From JAJFUB01 sp964622325 (GTDB taxonomy: Bacteria > Armatimonadota > Zipacnadia > Zipacnadales > UBA11051): a stretch of 64,000 bases of DNA. The position numbers and the translations under genes are program-made. The notes under the pieces were generated by a model. That model was not told the DNA's origin. It saw only the letters and a list, made by a program, of their open reading frames with translations, and did not search any database. The first letter of the stretch is position 1; every line of letters starts with the position of its first letter. Of the stretch, positions 33,823 through 42,211 are shown one piece after another. The DNA is taken from positions 46,837 to 110,836 of the forward strand of contig CAZUOJ010000002.1 of NCBI GenBank assembly GCA_964622325.1, read 5' to 3'.

Positions 33823-34848
33823 TCAATTTTCCGCGCGCACAAGCACACGCTGCAGCACTTCCGCACAATAGGAGCATTGATGGCATTGATGCTCGCATTG
33901 CGAAGTGCGGACAATCCAATCAGCCGGAAAACGCGTATTATCGATAACATAAGGCGCTAGCGCTGGGCCATGGCCTGGCTCAAATAAATCCAGCAAATTG
34001 CCCGCATAATGTCCTTTAGTGTATGCCTCCAGAACAAGTTCGGGACGCGCATGCATGCGTGTGGCCAGCTTAACGACCGGGAAGAAAGGGGCATAATGGC
34101 ATAAATCTTCTGGACGAATCCAAGTGCTTTGCAAGATAGCCGGCCAATGGGCAGGATCGGCTAAATAATTCCAGCACACATGGGGCCGAAAGCCCTCCAT
34201 CCGGAGCGACTCGTCAATTTCCTTTTCATGTGCGACGAGATTGTCGTGAAAGGTTTGTCCGGAGCAGAAGGCTAAACAGCCGCTATTGACGAGAATGAGC
34301 AGCCCTTTTTGCGCTTTATCAGCCCAGGCTTTCATCTGGCGGACAACAGCGATATTGCGCTGCCAGTCGCGCTGCAAATGAAAACTGTCAAATAAATCCG
34401 CCACATATTCCATTGCCTGCACAGTGCCCAGACGCATATTTACAGAGGCGCGAACTTCAATGTGAGGATATTCCTGTTTGATAATCCAGGCGATCGCGGG
34501 CGATGTCGTTGTCACAATATCCAGCCCCACTAATTCTCCCAGATAATCCACAATTGACATCACATAATGCTGCAGATACTGGCTGACAGCCCAGCCGCCA
34601 TAACAATTAGCATTCAGCAGCAAATCTAGCTTGACGCCCAGCTGCCGCAGCGTCTGGAGCTCTTCTTCGAGCTGGCGTTGTCCGCCCCAATGGACATAGC
34701 CGCGGCGCTCCGTGAGCGCCGCGCGGCCCGAGGGCATGGCGCCCCAGGGAAAATACACTTCGGCGATATGTTCCCGATAGCGCGCCACAAGCTCACAAAA
34801 CAGGAGCTCGCCCTCTTCTGCTAATTGATAGCCTACGGCAAAGCGCAT
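33823..34848 (-). CDS. U32-peptidase-like TIM-barrel protein with C-terminal Cys/His cluster
   Basis: This 341-residue protein begins MRFAVGYQLAEEGELLFCEL and has the layout of U32-like TIM barrels: KLDLLLNANCYGGWAVSQY, GLDIVTTTSPAIAWIIKQEY, HIEVRASVNMRLGTVQAMEY, and LLILVNSGCLAFCSGQTFHD. The last 25 residues hold CEHQCHQCSYC. Together with C/C in the SGCLAFC segment, this could bind an iron-sulfur cluster, as U32 relatives UbiU/UbiV and RlhA do. U32 proteins act in tRNA/rRNA or ubiquinone hydroxylation, or as collagenase-like peptidases; which applies here is unknown. It is monocistronic on the minus strand between two plus-strand genes. Confidence 0.6.
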   Translation of the reverse strand: MRFAVGYQLAEEGELLFCELVARYREHIAEVYFPWGAMPSGRAALTERRGYVHWGGQRQLEEELQTLRQLGVKLDLLLNANCYGGWAVSQYLQHYVMSIVDYLGELVGLDIVTTTSPAIAWIIKQEYPHIEVRASVNMRLGTVQAMEYVADLFDSFHLQRDWQRNIAVVRQMKAWADKAQKGLLILVNSGCLAFCSGQTFHDNLVAHEKEIDESLRMEGFRPHVCWNYLADPAHWPAILQSTWIRPEDLCHYAPFFPVVKLATRMHARPELVLEAYTKGHYAGNLLDLFEPGHGPALAPYVIDNTRFPADWIVRTSQCEHQCHQCSYCAEVLQRVLVRAEN

Positions 34849-35143
34849 TTGTCTTCCTTCGTTTTGAATAACAAAACTTTAATACAACGCATTGCGCCAG
34901 AGACATTGCGATTAAGCATAATAATTGCACATCGACGCGCTTCTTTTCCTTCTTTATTGGGATGATTTTCCATTGGGCGCTATGTAGGCTGTTTTTGGTT
35001 CAGAAAAGCCCTTGTATGCTCTTGTCTGACTCCACAGGGAAAAATCAGCGAGCAAAGAATTAAATTTTCAACAAAAAATGTAAAACAGCTTGACGGGGAA
35101 GGGCGAGGCTGCTATATCCTGCAGCGAAGGTAGCAGAACAAAG

Positions 35144-37384
35144 ATGAGCACATTATCCACGCAAAAAACAGCCCATGCATTGCGCCATTTCGTCCTGTGT
35201 GGGATATTGTGGGCGATTTATGGCCCCAATGCCACGCCTGCCAGCGCGATTTTCTCGGGCTTTGCTTTAAGTATAGGCCTCCAGGAGGCGCATGTGGCCT
35301 TTCTAGTAAGCCTGTCGGCGCTTGTCGGCGTGGGAGAGCTATTTGCCGTGGCCGTAAGCCGCTTTCTGGCTCGCCATCGGGCGTTAATGGTGGGCCTGGG
35401 CCTCATCGAAATTACAGCGGCCAGCCTCATCGTGGCCGCCAAGCTGCTGCCGCCTCAATATCGTTTTGTGACAATTGCGTCATTGCTTGTGCTGGCGTAC
35501 GCTATTGGCCATACGAATAATCCGCCTTTTAGTTCGTGGCTCAGCAATGTATTGCCCGACGAGATTCGTGGCAGCTACATTGGCAAACGAATGTTTGTCA
35601 TCAGCATCACGGCGATGATTTATATCTTTTTGGCCAGCAGCTGGCTGGATTGGCAAAACAAAAGCTACGGCGCCTTTGTAGCTGTTTTTGCTGTCGGCTG
35701 GATAGCCGGAATTTTAGGCTATTTGCTTTTGCTTGTCACGCCTTATCCCGAAGTGGCGCAAGAGGAGCGAGAGCCCCTTTGGCAGAGCATGAAAGCCTGC
35801 TGGCAAAATAAGCCTTTTGTGATATTAACGGCGTATATGATTAGTTGGACCGTAGCCAGCAGCATGGCGGGCGCTTTTTTTGGCGTGTATATGATTAATC
35901 GGCTGAAATTGTCGTACAGTGTCATTGCCGTGTTCACAAATATCACATTGACGATGATGATGCTGGGCTATTTAGCTACGGGAAATTTAGCTCATCGTTT
36001 TGGCTCCAAGCCTTTAACGCAATTATTGATTATTCCTGCGGCGCTTGTGCCTGCGATGTGGGCGTTTTGCACCATCGATACATATAAGTGGATTTTGCCT
36101 GTGGCGTGTTTTGTGAACGGCTTTTGTATCTCGGGGCTGAGCGTTTCGGCCAGCAATCTGCTGTTTAAAATTCTGCCCCGCGGCGAAGGCAACGCCGTCT
36201 ATTTCGCTATTTGGTCGGCGGCGATGGCAGCGGCGGCGGCATTGGGGCCTTTTATGGGCGGCGTTCTGAAAGATGAGCTGCCTGCAAATATCTTTTGGGG
36301 CAAACTGGCTTTTTCGGAATTGCAAATTATCTTTCTCATCTCCGCCGCTTTACATCTCATCGCTGTTGTGCTGAGCATGCGGCTTGTAGAGGGCGAAGCC
36401 ATCTCTCCGCGCTATTTGTTGGCGCAATTTCGGGGAAATCTTTTGTATGTGGTCTTTAGCTACGGCTTATACGCTGTGGCGAGAAAAGATGAAGCGCGCG
36501 GAGAAGCCTTGCGGCGCTTGGGACAGACGCGTTCTCCTTTGGCTGTTCAACGCCTGATGCGTGATCTGGAACATATCAGCCCGGAAGTGCGGCGGGGCGC
36601 TGTGAAGGGATTAGGCGAGGGGCGCTTTCCGGAGGCTGTGGAGCCGTTAGTACAGGAGCTGCAGGACAAGGAGTCCGATGTGCGCGCTGAGGCCGCAGAA
36701 GCGCTGGGGAAAATTGGCGCTGCCCAAGAATATCTGTTTGCAGCTTTGAAAGATAATACAGAAGATATGCGCGTCCGGCAAAGCGCAGCGATGGGCCTGG
36801 CCGAATTAGGCACAGAAGAAGCCCGTCAGGCGCTTCTGGAGGCCCTGCAAGGGGAATTCGATCGCAATTTATTCCCCACATTAGTGGAGGCGTTAGCCCG
36901 CTGCGAAGATTTGCGCGCCGTGCCCCTCGCCTTGGAGGGACTCACACATCTGTCCGCGCCCGTCGTGCGGATGCATGTGATTAATGGCATTTGCCGCGTT
37001 CTGGGCGAAAAAAATCATTTTTATCGACTGGCGACAGCTGATGAGCTTTCACGCGGGCGGATGCGCGAGAAAATGATGGCTCGTATTCGGCGTCTTCTGG
37101 GGCGCATACGCACAGGATCAAGCGAACAACGAGCTTTGCTGCGCCAATTAGGCGAACAAGCCGAGAAGGCGCTGGAAGAAGATCGGCTGCAGGATTTTGC
37201 CGAATGCTGCCGCCAGATTGCTGTGATTGTACAGGATATGCCGCAGGCGCCAGAAATTTCGCGCCAGGCCGCCCTGGCCATTCGGCTGTATCTGGAACAG
37301 CCCCGTCCGCCGGATACAGAACAGGAATTGATTGTCTTTCTCATTATCTGTTTGACATCGCTTAGCCGACATTTTTTTCCATAA
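35144..37384 (+). CDS. MFS transporter fused to a C-terminal HEAT-repeat domain
   Basis: The protein has 746 residues. About 12 transmembrane helices (residues about 10-425) follow the major-facilitator plan, with the inter-repeat motif DEIRGSYIGKRMF near residue 145. After a short amphipathic region, residues about 450-600 contain PBS-lyase-type HEAT units (EVRRGAVKGLGEGRFPEAVE, DVRAEAAEALGKIGAAQEYL, RVRQSAAMGLAELGTEEARQ). A charged helical tail follows. The HEAT part should face the cytoplasm. The substrate is unknown. The ATG at 35144 begins just before the first helix; an upstream extension is possible. The next gene, comF, starts 96 bases later. The 295 bases upstream (34849-35143) show no recognisable promoter or RNA. 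Confidence 0.85.
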   Translation: MSTLSTQKTAHALRHFVLCGILWAIYGPNATPASAIFSGFALSIGLQEAHVAFLVSLSALVGVGELFAVAVSRFLARHRALMVGLGLIEITAASLIVAAKLLPPQYRFVTIASLLVLAYAIGHTNNPPFSSWLSNVLPDEIRGSYIGKRMFVISITAMIYIFLASSWLDWQNKSYGAFVAVFAVGWIAGILGYLLLLVTPYPEVAQEEREPLWQSMKACWQNKPFVILTAYMISWTVASSMAGAFFGVYMINRLKLSYSVIAVFTNITLTMMMLGYLATGNLAHRFGSKPLTQLLIIPAALVPAMWAFCTIDTYKWILPVACFVNGFCISGLSVSASNLLFKILPRGEGNAVYFAIWSAAMAAAAALGPFMGGVLKDELPANIFWGKLAFSELQIIFLISAALHLIAVVLSMRLVEGEAISPRYLLAQFRGNLLYVVFSYGLYAVARKDEARGEALRRLGQTRSPLAVQRLMRDLEHISPEVRRGAVKGLGEGRFPEAVEPLVQELQDKESDVRAEAAEALGKIGAAQEYLFAALKDNTEDMRVRQSAAMGLAELGTEEARQALLEALQGEFDRNLFPTLVEALARCEDLRAVPLALEGLTHLSAPVVRMHVINGICRVLGEKNHFYRLATADELSRGRMREKMMARIRRLLGRIRTGSSEQRALLRQLGEQAEKALEEDRLQDFAECCRQIAVIVQDMPQAPEISRQAALAIRLYLEQPRPPDTEQELIVFLIICLTSLSRHFFP

Positions 37385-37480
37385 TGCAGCTTAATCATTT
37401 GGACGCTTCCAATGCTTTAAAAAGAGACAAGGCGCTCGGCAATCTAAGAAAAGACATTTGTCAAGCGAAATGAGAAACAA

Positions 37481-38263
37481 ATGAGCGCTTCAGCGTGGCA
37501 TAGCCTTTTTCAGGCCTTATTGGAGGCGATTTATCCTCCGCGCTGCGACATTTGCGAGCGGCTTGCGTCTCAAGCTATATGTGCCGATTGCTGGGCTCAA
37601 ATTCTGCACTGCGAGCCGCCCCTGTGCCGACTATGTGGCGTAATGTTGCCCCTTCAAGCGCGAGGGATGCATTTGTGTGGAGAATGCCGAAGCAAAAGAC
37701 GCTATTTTGACGGCGCGCGCGCCGCGGGGCTGCATACGACAACATTGCGCACGGCCATTATTCAATTCAAATTCCACAATCGGCGCTGCCTGAAGACGCC
37801 CTTAGCGCAGCTACTAGCGGAGCGCCTGGAGGCAGAGCCAGAGCCGCCCGAGGGGCTGCCGCTGAAAAATGTCGATTGTCTTGTGCCTGTGCCCTTACAT
37901 CCGCGCCGCCGCCAATGGCGCGGCTTCGATCAGGCGCTATTATTGGCAATAGAATTGTCGCGCTTGACAGGCCTGCCTGTTGTTGAAGGCCTGAAGCGCA
38001 TAAAACAAACAATTCCCCAGCCCCAGCTTACGCCAGAAGAACGAGAAGAAAATATGCGTAATGCGTTTGCTCCTGGGGGAGAAGCCTTAGCCAGTAAGCG
38101 CGTGCTTTTAATTGACGATGTGTTTACGACGGGAGCCACGATGAATGAAGCCGCCCGCGCGGCGAAAGAAGGAGGAGCTGTGGCTGTATATGCCTTGACA
38201 GTGAGTCGTCCGCCTCCGCCATGGCATCCAGCCGCGCTCACATTGGAGCCAGGCGATGTGTAA
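37481..38263 (+). CDS. comF: ComF-family phosphoribosyltransferase-like protein
   Basis: This 260-residue protein has the full ComF plan. N-terminal zinc-finger pairs are CDIC...CADC and CRLC...CGEC. The middle contains LRTAIIQFKFHNRR, and LVPVPLHPRRRQWRGFDQA precedes the PRPP-binding motif RVLLIDDVFTTGATMNEAAR. ComF proteins are needed for DNA uptake in naturally competent bacteria, where the PRPP-fold domain appears to help handle incoming single-stranded DNA. A complete type IV pilus cluster is in the same window (52199 onward), so competence is conceivable, though ComF is widespread without it. Confidence 0.93.
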   Translation: MSASAWHSLFQALLEAIYPPRCDICERLASQAICADCWAQILHCEPPLCRLCGVMLPLQARGMHLCGECRSKRRYFDGARAAGLHTTTLRTAIIQFKFHNRRCLKTPLAQLLAERLEAEPEPPEGLPLKNVDCLVPVPLHPRRRQWRGFDQALLLAIELSRLTGLPVVEGLKRIKQTIPQPQLTPEEREENMRNAFAPGGEALASKRVLLIDDVFTTGATMNEAARAAKEGGAVAVYALTVSRPPPPWHPAALTLEPGDV

Positions 38264-38349
38264 AAATTTAGCGTGCATAAGAGGAAGAGCAAAACTAATA
38301 GAGAAAGCTGCTATAACGAAGCCGTTTTTCATAAATATCCAAGAGGCCA

Positions 38350-39507
38350 ATGATGGGGATAGATCGTTTTGATGGCCCGGAGCTGCAATATTTGCAGCAA
38401 GTGCTGCAGCGGGGGCGTCTGTCGGGACAGCATGACGGCTTTCACGGCCAATTTGAGCGCGCTTTCGCGGCAGCTTACGGGGCAAAATATGCTGTTGCGG
38501 GCAATGCCGCGATGTCGCTTTTGATTGCGGCGATATTTGCCGCGGACGCCGGCGCAGGCGATGAAATCCTGTGCGATCCGCTCGTGCAATTCCATGCGAT
38601 CGCTGCCTTATGGATGAATGCGCATCCGACATGGGCGGATGTAGATCCCGAAACATGGCTGATGGATCCTGAATCAGCACGCGCCAATATCACGCCTTAT
38701 ACAAAGGCGATTATCGTTACGAATCTGTGGGGGCTGCCCGCGGAGCTGGACAAGCTGCGGGCGCTTGCTGATGAAAAGGGCATTATTTTAATTGAAGATT
38801 GTGCTCATGCCGCGTTTTTGCCCTATAAGGGGAAATACGCTGGCACATGGGGCCATATTGGCGTGTTTAGTTTTTGTTCGGGCAAGCATATGACAACAGG
38901 CGATGGGGGAATGGCGATTACAGACGAGGAGACATTGGCGGCCAAAATGCGCAGCATAACAAGCTTTGGCGAATCTCCTCCGCATCTGGCCACTGTCTTT
39001 AGAATGACGGAAATGCAAGCCGCCATCGGCCTGGCCCAATTAGAAAAAGTGCAGGACTATCTGGAAGAATATCGCAAATCGTATATGCATCTTGCAGCGG
39101 CCATTGACGATGTAAAATGGCTGCAGCCGCGGCGGATTCGCGAAGGCTGTGGGAATTCGCCTTATATTTTCTCCTTCCTGTGGCGTGGGGATGAATATGG
39201 GCTGGATCTGAATACATTCCAACAGGCTCTATTCGAGACGGGACATAATTGGAACATCGGCTTTACGCAAGTGCCAGCTTATAAATACAAACTTTTCCAG
39301 CAGCCGATGGCATATCAGAATAAGGGCTGCCCGCTGAAAAATTGCCCATATTACGAGGGAGATTATGAATATCGCGACGGCCTGTGTCCCAATGCAGAGG
39401 CAATTTTGCCACGGCTTGTGAATCATAATTGCATGATTCCTGAAGAGATGGCCAAACAAGTGGCTGAAGGCTTGCGGCAGGCGATTGAAAAAACGGAAGA
39501 AGGCTAG
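38350..39507 (+). CDS. DegT/DnrJ/EryC1/StrS family PLP-dependent aminotransferase
   Basis: The protein has 385 residues. The PLP lysine K179 lies in SFCSGKHMTTGDGGMAI, and VTNLWGLPAELDKLRALADE then ILIEDCAHA give the Asp that contacts the PLP ring. The family transfers amino groups to keto-sugars or, in some members, acts on cyclitols. The C-terminal region is Cys-rich (KGCPLKNCPYY...GLCPNAE), as in a subgroup whose substrate is not known. It starts 86 bases after comF. No other sugar-nucleotide genes are adjacent. Confidence 0.9.
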   Translation: MMGIDRFDGPELQYLQQVLQRGRLSGQHDGFHGQFERAFAAAYGAKYAVAGNAAMSLLIAAIFAADAGAGDEILCDPLVQFHAIAALWMNAHPTWADVDPETWLMDPESARANITPYTKAIIVTNLWGLPAELDKLRALADEKGIILIEDCAHAAFLPYKGKYAGTWGHIGVFSFCSGKHMTTGDGGMAITDEETLAAKMRSITSFGESPPHLATVFRMTEMQAAIGLAQLEKVQDYLEEYRKSYMHLAAAIDDVKWLQPRRIREGCGNSPYIFSFLWRGDEYGLDLNTFQQALFETGHNWNIGFTQVPAYKYKLFQQPMAYQNKGCPLKNCPYYEGDYEYRDGLCPNAEAILPRLVNHNCMIPEEMAKQVAEGLRQAIEKTEEG

Positions 39508-39576
39508 ACAGCCCCTGAAACAAAATTGTGGGATGTTTCTTAAAGCTGCCTCTCATTTGATTGATGGAATGTTAAT

Positions 39577-39804
39577 ATGGATTTGACGAAGCTCACGCCG
39601 GAAAATTCAGAGCGGATTTTGGATATTGTGGGCGAATTAGGACAATGCACAGCGGAACAAGTGCGCCAGGAGCTGGCGCGGCGTTATGGCGTGCAGGCGC
39701 CTTTAGAGCTTGTGGAGCGCTATATGGAATTTTTGCGTTCCGGCTATCCCCGCAAGCTGGCCCATGCAGGGCCAGGGCTTTGGATTCTTGTGGATTTACG
39801 ATAA
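39577..39804 (+). CDS. Small conserved-looking hypothetical protein
   Basis: The protein has 75 residues: an N-terminal helix-turn-helix-like stretch (ERILDIVGELGQCTAEQVRQ, LARRYGVQAPLELVERYMEF) and a short beta-like end (GLWILVDLR). The composition resembles a winged-helix fragment, but no family is recognised. It lies 69 bases after the aminotransferase gene. The ribosome-binding site is weak (GGAATG). Codon use matches its neighbours, so it is probably real. Confidence 0.5.
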   Translation: MDLTKLTPENSERILDIVGELGQCTAEQVRQELARRYGVQAPLELVERYMEFLRSGYPRKLAHAGPGLWILVDLR

Positions 39805-39989
39805 ACGCGATGTTAATTAAGGCAAAGCCGTTAATATGTGCCTGACAGTTTTTCCAGTTCCTGACTTCTAGATCAGCTCATACAACTGTTGCATTTTTAA
39901 GCTTTGATTTTTGGCTTTAAAAATTTCGAATGATAATTTGAAAGCTTCTGCGTCCGATATAACGCTGTCTTGCTCGCCCCATAGCTTTT

Positions 39990-40778
39990 TCAAACAGGCT
40001 TGGGGCGCACAGGGCATATGGGGCAGAATTGCTGACACAGGCGAACAGCCGCTCCCAGCACATGGGCCCCCAGCATCAAATGAATTTCGGCCTGGCCAAT
40101 GCGGCCATCGACAATTTGATGGCGCTCGCGCAAATAGCGCTCCAGAGGCTCCCATTCCACACGACAGGGCCCATCGCGCCAATACATCCCATAAGCGGTC
40201 ACAATATGCCCGAGGCCATCTACAAGCTTGCGGGGCCAAATGCCATCAGCAATGCATGGCACGCCATATAGCATTTCGCCGATATGCGCCATTGTATTGA
40301 CATTCATTCCCACGCCCAGGAGCAATATTTTTCCGCCCATCGCCGCCAGCTTGCCCAGAGGAGAATATAATCCAAATGTGCCGGCGGAAAGATGATCACG
40401 CGTGAGCAATTCCGCCAGCGGGCCAATGGCGGCTAAAGGATGTGTGGGATGCAGGCTCCGATAAGCTTGTGGCCGCCGGCGTAGGGCTTCTGTGATCGCC
40501 CCGCTTACAGAAGGCGTTGTGCGAATATCGAAAATGTCTGCCGCTCCATGATTGAAAGTCGGCATCATTACAGTGCCGTCAGGCCCCACAGCTTCCAGAA
40601 GCGCCTCCACAACTGTATCTGCGCCGCCCTCTACATAGCCAAAGGCGCTCAGGGAGGAATGCACTTGTAAAAGATCTCCTGGCGCCACGCCGAGCTGCCG
40701 GAGCCCAGCCACAATCTCTTCTTTCGTCACAAGGGCCTTTTCCTCAGCGTTAGGGGAAAACATTGTATGAGAGCCCAT
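39990..40778 (-). CDS. AAC(3)-family (YokD-like) N-acyltransferase
   Basis: The protein has 262 residues. Family motifs are LLQVHSSLSAFGYVEGGADT, VEALLEAVGPDGTVMMPTF, FDIRTTPSVSGAITEALRRR, YRSLHPTHPLAAIGP and TFGLYSPLGKLAAMGGKILL. The fold transfers acetyl from acetyl-CoA to amino groups; the best-known members modify aminoglycosides, but many chromosomal homologues do not. The C-terminus carries CQQFCPICPVRPKPV, three Cys in nine residues, an odd tail. Start choice is uncertain (40778 or the ATG at 40763). It follows the cysteine desulfurase gene by 35 bases on the same strand. Confidence 0.85.
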   Translation of the reverse strand: MGSHTMFSPNAEEKALVTKEEIVAGLRQLGVAPGDLLQVHSSLSAFGYVEGGADTVVEALLEAVGPDGTVMMPTFNHGAADIFDIRTTPSVSGAITEALRRRPQAYRSLHPTHPLAAIGPLAELLTRDHLSAGTFGLYSPLGKLAAMGGKILLLGVGMNVNTMAHIGEMLYGVPCIADGIWPRKLVDGLGHIVTAYGMYWRDGPCRVEWEPLERYLRERHQIVDGRIGQAEIHLMLGAHVLGAAVRLCQQFCPICPVRPKPV

Positions 40779-40813
40779 CCCTGTTGACAGTCTTTATCAG
40801 CACTGACAAATAG

Positions 40814-41989
40814 CTATATTGCGCCCTGGCGCTTGGCATCGCTATAAAGAGGCGACATTTCGCGGAGACGCTGCACAATGCCGGGGAGAACTTCAATCAC
40901 ACGATCAATTTCCGCTTCTGTATTTTCGCGGCCCAGGCTCAGGCGCAACGAGCCATGAGCAATGGCATGCGGCAAGCCCATCGCTAACAGACAATGGCTG
41001 GGCTCCAGGCTGCCCGAGCTGCACGCCGAGCCTGTGGAAGCGCAAATGTCATATGCGTCCAGGCTCAACAAAATGCTTTCGCCTTCAATATAGCGGATGC
41101 AAAAGCTAGCGATATTGGGCAGACGTTTTTCGGGATGCCCTGTATACAGAACATAAGGGATGTTTTGCAAAATGCCCGCTTTCAGCCGTTCGCGCAGGGC
41201 AAAAATCCGCGCATTGTCTTCTTCCATGCGCTGCTGGACAAGCTCGCAGGCTTTTCCCATTCCGACAATGCCTGCCACATTCTCTGTGCCGGCACGCCGG
41301 CCGCGCTCCTGGCCGCCGCCATCAATAAGCGGCCATAATTTTATCCCTCTTTTCACATAAAGCGCCCCGACGCCTTTAGGCCCATAAATTTTATGGGCCG
41401 AAAAAGCCATCATATCCGCTCCCAAAGCCTTCACATCTATCGGCACACGGCCTAAAGCCTGTACGGCATCTGTATGAAAGGCAATGCCCCGTTCACGACA
41501 AAGAGCTGCAATCTGTTCAACGGGCTCTATTGTTCCTACTTCATTATTAGCATACATAATTGTTACAAGAATTGTGTCTTTGCGAACGGCTTCCGCCACT
41601 TGTTGAGGATCCACAAGGCCATACTGATCCACACAAAGATATGTCACTTCGAAGCCCATTTTTTCCAGCCGCTGACAGGAATGGAGCACGGCATGATGTT
41701 CAATAGCTGATGTAATAATATGCTTGCCTTTATCCTGATGCGCCCAGGCATAGCCTTTAATGGCTAAATTGTCTGCTTCCGATCCGCCGCCTGTGAAGAT
41801 GATTTCGCTTGGATCGGCATTGATTAATTGGGCGACTTGCTGACGCGCCAGATCCATTGCTGCCCGCGCTTGCCCCGCAAAGCGATAAATGCTGCTCGGA
41901 TTGCCATATAAATCCCGTAAATACGGCAGCATCGCTTCCAGCACTTCTGGATCTACTTTTGTTGTAGCTGCATGATCTAAATAAATCAT
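40814..41989 (-). CDS. Cysteine desulfurase, NifS/IscS class
   Basis: This 391-residue class V PLP enzyme mobilises sulfur from cysteine for Fe-S clusters and thio-modified tRNA. It starts MIYLDHAATTKVDPEVLEAM. It has IEHHAVLHSC, the PLP lysine K200 in FSAHKIYGPKG, RAGTENVAGIVG, and the catalytic C323 loop CASTGSACSSGSLEPSH. The ATG at 41989 with GAGGGAG 7 bases upstream is preferred to an ATG 27 bases earlier. No iscU, thiI or mnmA gene is next to it; the gene that follows is the acyltransferase. Confidence 0.95.
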   Translation of the reverse strand: MIYLDHAATTKVDPEVLEAMLPYLRDLYGNPSSIYRFAGQARAAMDLARQQVAQLINADPSEIIFTGGGSEADNLAIKGYAWAHQDKGKHIITSAIEHHAVLHSCQRLEKMGFEVTYLCVDQYGLVDPQQVAEAVRKDTILVTIMYANNEVGTIEPVEQIAALCRERGIAFHTDAVQALGRVPIDVKALGADMMAFSAHKIYGPKGVGALYVKRGIKLWPLIDGGGQERGRRAGTENVAGIVGMGKACELVQQRMEEDNARIFALRERLKAGILQNIPYVLYTGHPEKRLPNIASFCIRYIEGESILLSLDAYDICASTGSACSSGSLEPSHCLLAMGLPHAIAHGSLRLSLGRENTEAEIDRVIEVLPGIVQRLREMSPLYSDAKRQGAI

Positions 41990-42211
41990 TATATGCTCCC
42001 TCAAATTTTCTTGCATTTTTGGCTGCTATAAAGCTATAACAAGATATATGCAGCTAATGTTCACTTAGTCAAATGTTTTAGTGGAGAATTTAAAGCCCTT
42101 TGGATAAAATATGCGCCTGAGCAGGCATTCTTCTTCTATTGTAGCATAATCTCTAATGTAAAGAAAATCTTCAGCTTACTTCATTATTTAAAACATTAGA
42201 AAAAACAAACA

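Noticed and set aside
39990..40778. Acquired antibiotic-resistance gene
   Set aside because: AAC(3)-like fold alone does not show this; composition matches neighbours and no mobile element is near.
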